7,260 bases of DNA from an uncultured Mollicutes bacterium (GTDB lineage Bacteria > Bacillota_I > Bacilli_A > Acholeplasmatales > Anaeroplasmataceae), in the NCBI GenBank assembly GCA_937905855.1, contig CALCWU010000078.1, positions 1 to 7,260 of the forward strand, in the 5' to 3' direction. Positions 5,944 through 7,260 of the stretch are shown here, one piece after another (within the stretch, counting starts at the first letter, position 1; each line of letters opens with the position of its first letter). The notes beneath the pieces were generated by a model. It was given only the letters and a program-made list of their open reading frames with translations. It was not told the origin of the DNA and made no database searches. The translations under genes and the position numbers were made by a program.

Positions 5944-7260
5944 TTATTTTTCATCCTCTTTTCTTACAGCACTAATATTATGTGCCGAAGCATTAAATAC
6001 CACACTCGAACGACTAGGTAACTCATATGAGCCCTTATAGCTAATATCTGTATATGAATCAAGCTCATGAGTATTTAAGAAGTTAAATGAAACCGAAATA
6101 TTATTGTCGACTAAGGCCTCAGTGTCATTTACACAAAAATATGTATGCTTAACACCACTTGCTAATTCTTTGGTATCATCATAAGTTAAATCAAACCAAT
6201 ACCAATTACCATCATCCATTTGTGCTAAATTAAAAGCATGATTACCACCGGTAACATATAAAACTGATACATTGCTTATTCTAAGCATAATCTCAAACAT
6301 TTTAGCATAGCCTTCACAAACAACACCACTTGAATCTAAAACTCCAGCAATGCTATGGGCAATTCCACTAGAATCAGGCTTATTGTTTGAATCATATTTA
6401 TAATCAATTTGATTAATTATCAAATCATGATAAAATAAAGCCTTATTGTAATTTGATTCATTAATATGCTCATCAACATATAATTTAATATAATCAACTA
6501 ACAAGTCATTATATTTTTTTCTTACACTACCCTTATAAAAATCCTCAAAAGCTAAAAGCTCTAAAAAATTATAATTATTACTAGGATCCTCATCATCTGT
6601 AACCTTACCATATCTAAGTCCATATCTTAACCAAAAATATTGAGGATTATCCTTTCTAAAAAGTGACCAAACATATCCAGCCTCTTCCTTAGTTAAATTA
6701 TATTTAGAGTAATTAATGTATGCAACATTTTCATTTACCAAATCTAAATCATAATTATCATTAAAAACTAAAGATGCTTCTGCTAAATCATTATATAGTT
6801 TTTGCATTTCTAAACCATTCGTCAAATTAAGTAAATAATTATAGCCGTAATCTGAAGCAAGCATTAATGAATTCAAATAATTACAATAAATGCATATTGC
6901 ATTATGATAATTATGATTAACTATATTAATAATCTTTTGACTTTTTAATATTTCACCACATCTACTGCACTTAGCACCATCTGTTAAGCCTGAAGAATAG
7001 CAGGTCGCTTCATAACCCTTAATTATTTCTTCACTATGTCCAAGTGGTTCTAACTCTTCACTATAGGTATCACCACATAAAATACATTTATAATCTATAT
7101 GTCCACTATTTGTGCAGGTTGGATTAATCGGTTCACCTTCATATTGATGACTAAGCTTTTGAACAATTACTTGGCTTTTTAATATTTCACCACATCTACT
7201 ACACCTAGCACCATCTGTTAAGCCTGAAGAATAGCAGGTCGCTTCATAACCCTTAATTAT
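5944..7260 (-). CDS. Transglutaminase-like domain protein with Cys-rich repeats (5' end outside window)
   Basis: The visible C-terminal 438 residues of a larger protein. The frame is open to the window edge; a TTG at 6876 is internal, since coherent repeats precede it. Residues 1-126 hold Cys-rich units of about 39 residues: C-x(9-10)-C-x2-C-G then a His, at C9/C20/C23/H38, C49/C59/C62/H75 and C87/C98/C101/H116, then a remnant C123-x2-C126. Residues 130-438 contain a transglutaminase-like core with the triad Cys315 (GVVCEGYAKMFE), His341 (GGNHAFNL) and Asp357 (WYWFDLTYDD). The triad looks intact, so a papain-like peptidase or cross-linking activity is possible; such domains in bacterial surface proteins are mostly uncharacterised. 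A signal sequence would lie outside the window. The gene is followed without gap by the LRR lipoprotein gene, so they probably share an operon. The domain call is firm; the substrate is unknown. Confidence 0.88.
   Translation of the reverse strand: MIKGYEATCYSSGLTDGARCSRCGEILKSQVIVQKLSHQYEGEPINPTCTNSGHIDYKCILCGDTYSEELEPLGHSEEIIKGYEATCYSSGLTDGAKCSRCGEILKSQKIINIVNHNYHNAICIYCNYLNSLMLASDYGYNYLLNLTNGLEMQKLYNDLAEASLVFNDNYDLDLVNENVAYINYSKYNLTKEEAGYVWSLFRKDNPQYFWLRYGLRYGKVTDDEDPSNNYNFLELLAFEDFYKGSVRKKYNDLLVDYIKLYVDEHINESNYNKALFYHDLIINQIDYKYDSNNKPDSSGIAHSIAGVLDSSGVVCEGYAKMFEIMLRISNVSVLYVTGGNHAFNLAQMDDGNWYWFDLTYDDTKELASGVKHTYFCVNDTEALVDNNISVSFNFLNTHELDSYTDISYKGSYELPSRSSVVFNASAHNISAVRKEDEK
6937..7026 (-). 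repeat. 90-bp direct repeat, copy B, in the transglutaminase-like gene
   Basis: Matches 7171-7260 at 87 of 90 bases (differences at 6940, 6967 and 6971), offset 234 bases or 78 codons. It encodes a 30-residue Cys-rich segment starting IIKGYEATC; only one residue differs between copies (Lys here, Arg in the other). Confidence 0.95.
7171..7260 (-). repeat. 90-bp direct repeat, copy A, cut by the window edge
   Basis: The partner of 6937-7026. It is still matching at the window edge, so the true repeat may be longer and more copies may follow. The near identity, including silent positions, indicates recent duplication or gene conversion. Confidence 0.95.

Noticed and set aside
6937..7260. CRISPR-like repeats
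   Set aside because: There are only two long copies, in frame within an open coding region, encoding a Cys-rich domain; there is no short repeat and spacer pattern.

Overview
The window is a very AT-rich stretch of bacterial DNA. Tryptophan is always TGG, no reading frame is interrupted by TGA, and the complete genes end in TAA or TAG, so the standard bacterial code fits. Strong Shine-Dalgarno sites, a DegV protein, a TetR regulator, a BspA-type leucine-rich lipoprotein and Cys-rich surface repeats suggest a low-GC, host- or gut-associated Firmicute or Bacilli-like lineage. The exact taxon cannot be fixed from sequence reading alone.

Layout from left to right: (1) 1-1354, minus strand, the first 451 codons of a family GH28 polygalacturonase-type hydrolase whose 3' end lies outside the window. 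(2) 1355-1472, a divergent intergenic region with a perfect 8-3-8 palindrome. (3) 1473-3119, plus strand, a regulator with a PrpR-type N-terminal sensor, a degenerate AAA+ region and a Fis-type helix-turn-helix. (4) 3114-3602, minus strand, a small TetR regulator that overlaps the end of gene 3 tail to tail. (5) 3603-3737, a second divergent intergenic region with a palindromic operator candidate between two -10 boxes. (6) 3738-4565, plus strand, a DegV/FakB-type fatty-acid-binding protein. (7) 4546-4571, a bidirectional terminator. (8) 4570-5943, minus strand, a lipoprotein with BspA-type leucine-rich repeats. (9) 5944-7260, minus strand, the C-terminal 438 residues of a transglutaminase-like protein with Cys-rich repeats. 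Its start is outside the window and its stop codon directly abuts the lipoprotein start.

Three modules emerge. The GH28 enzyme and the PrpR-like regulator look like a pectin or oligogalacturonide catabolic unit in which one operator could serve both genes. The TetR/DegV pair looks like a self-contained lipid-related unit with a shared operator. The transglutaminase-like protein and the LRR lipoprotein look like a co-transcribed pair of surface proteins. The most unusual elements are the PrpR-like regulator, which has lost its Walker A lysine, its Walker B acidic residues and any recognisable sigma-54 contact motif, and the near-identical 90-bp repeats, 234 bp apart, in the Cys-rich part of the transglutaminase-like gene.
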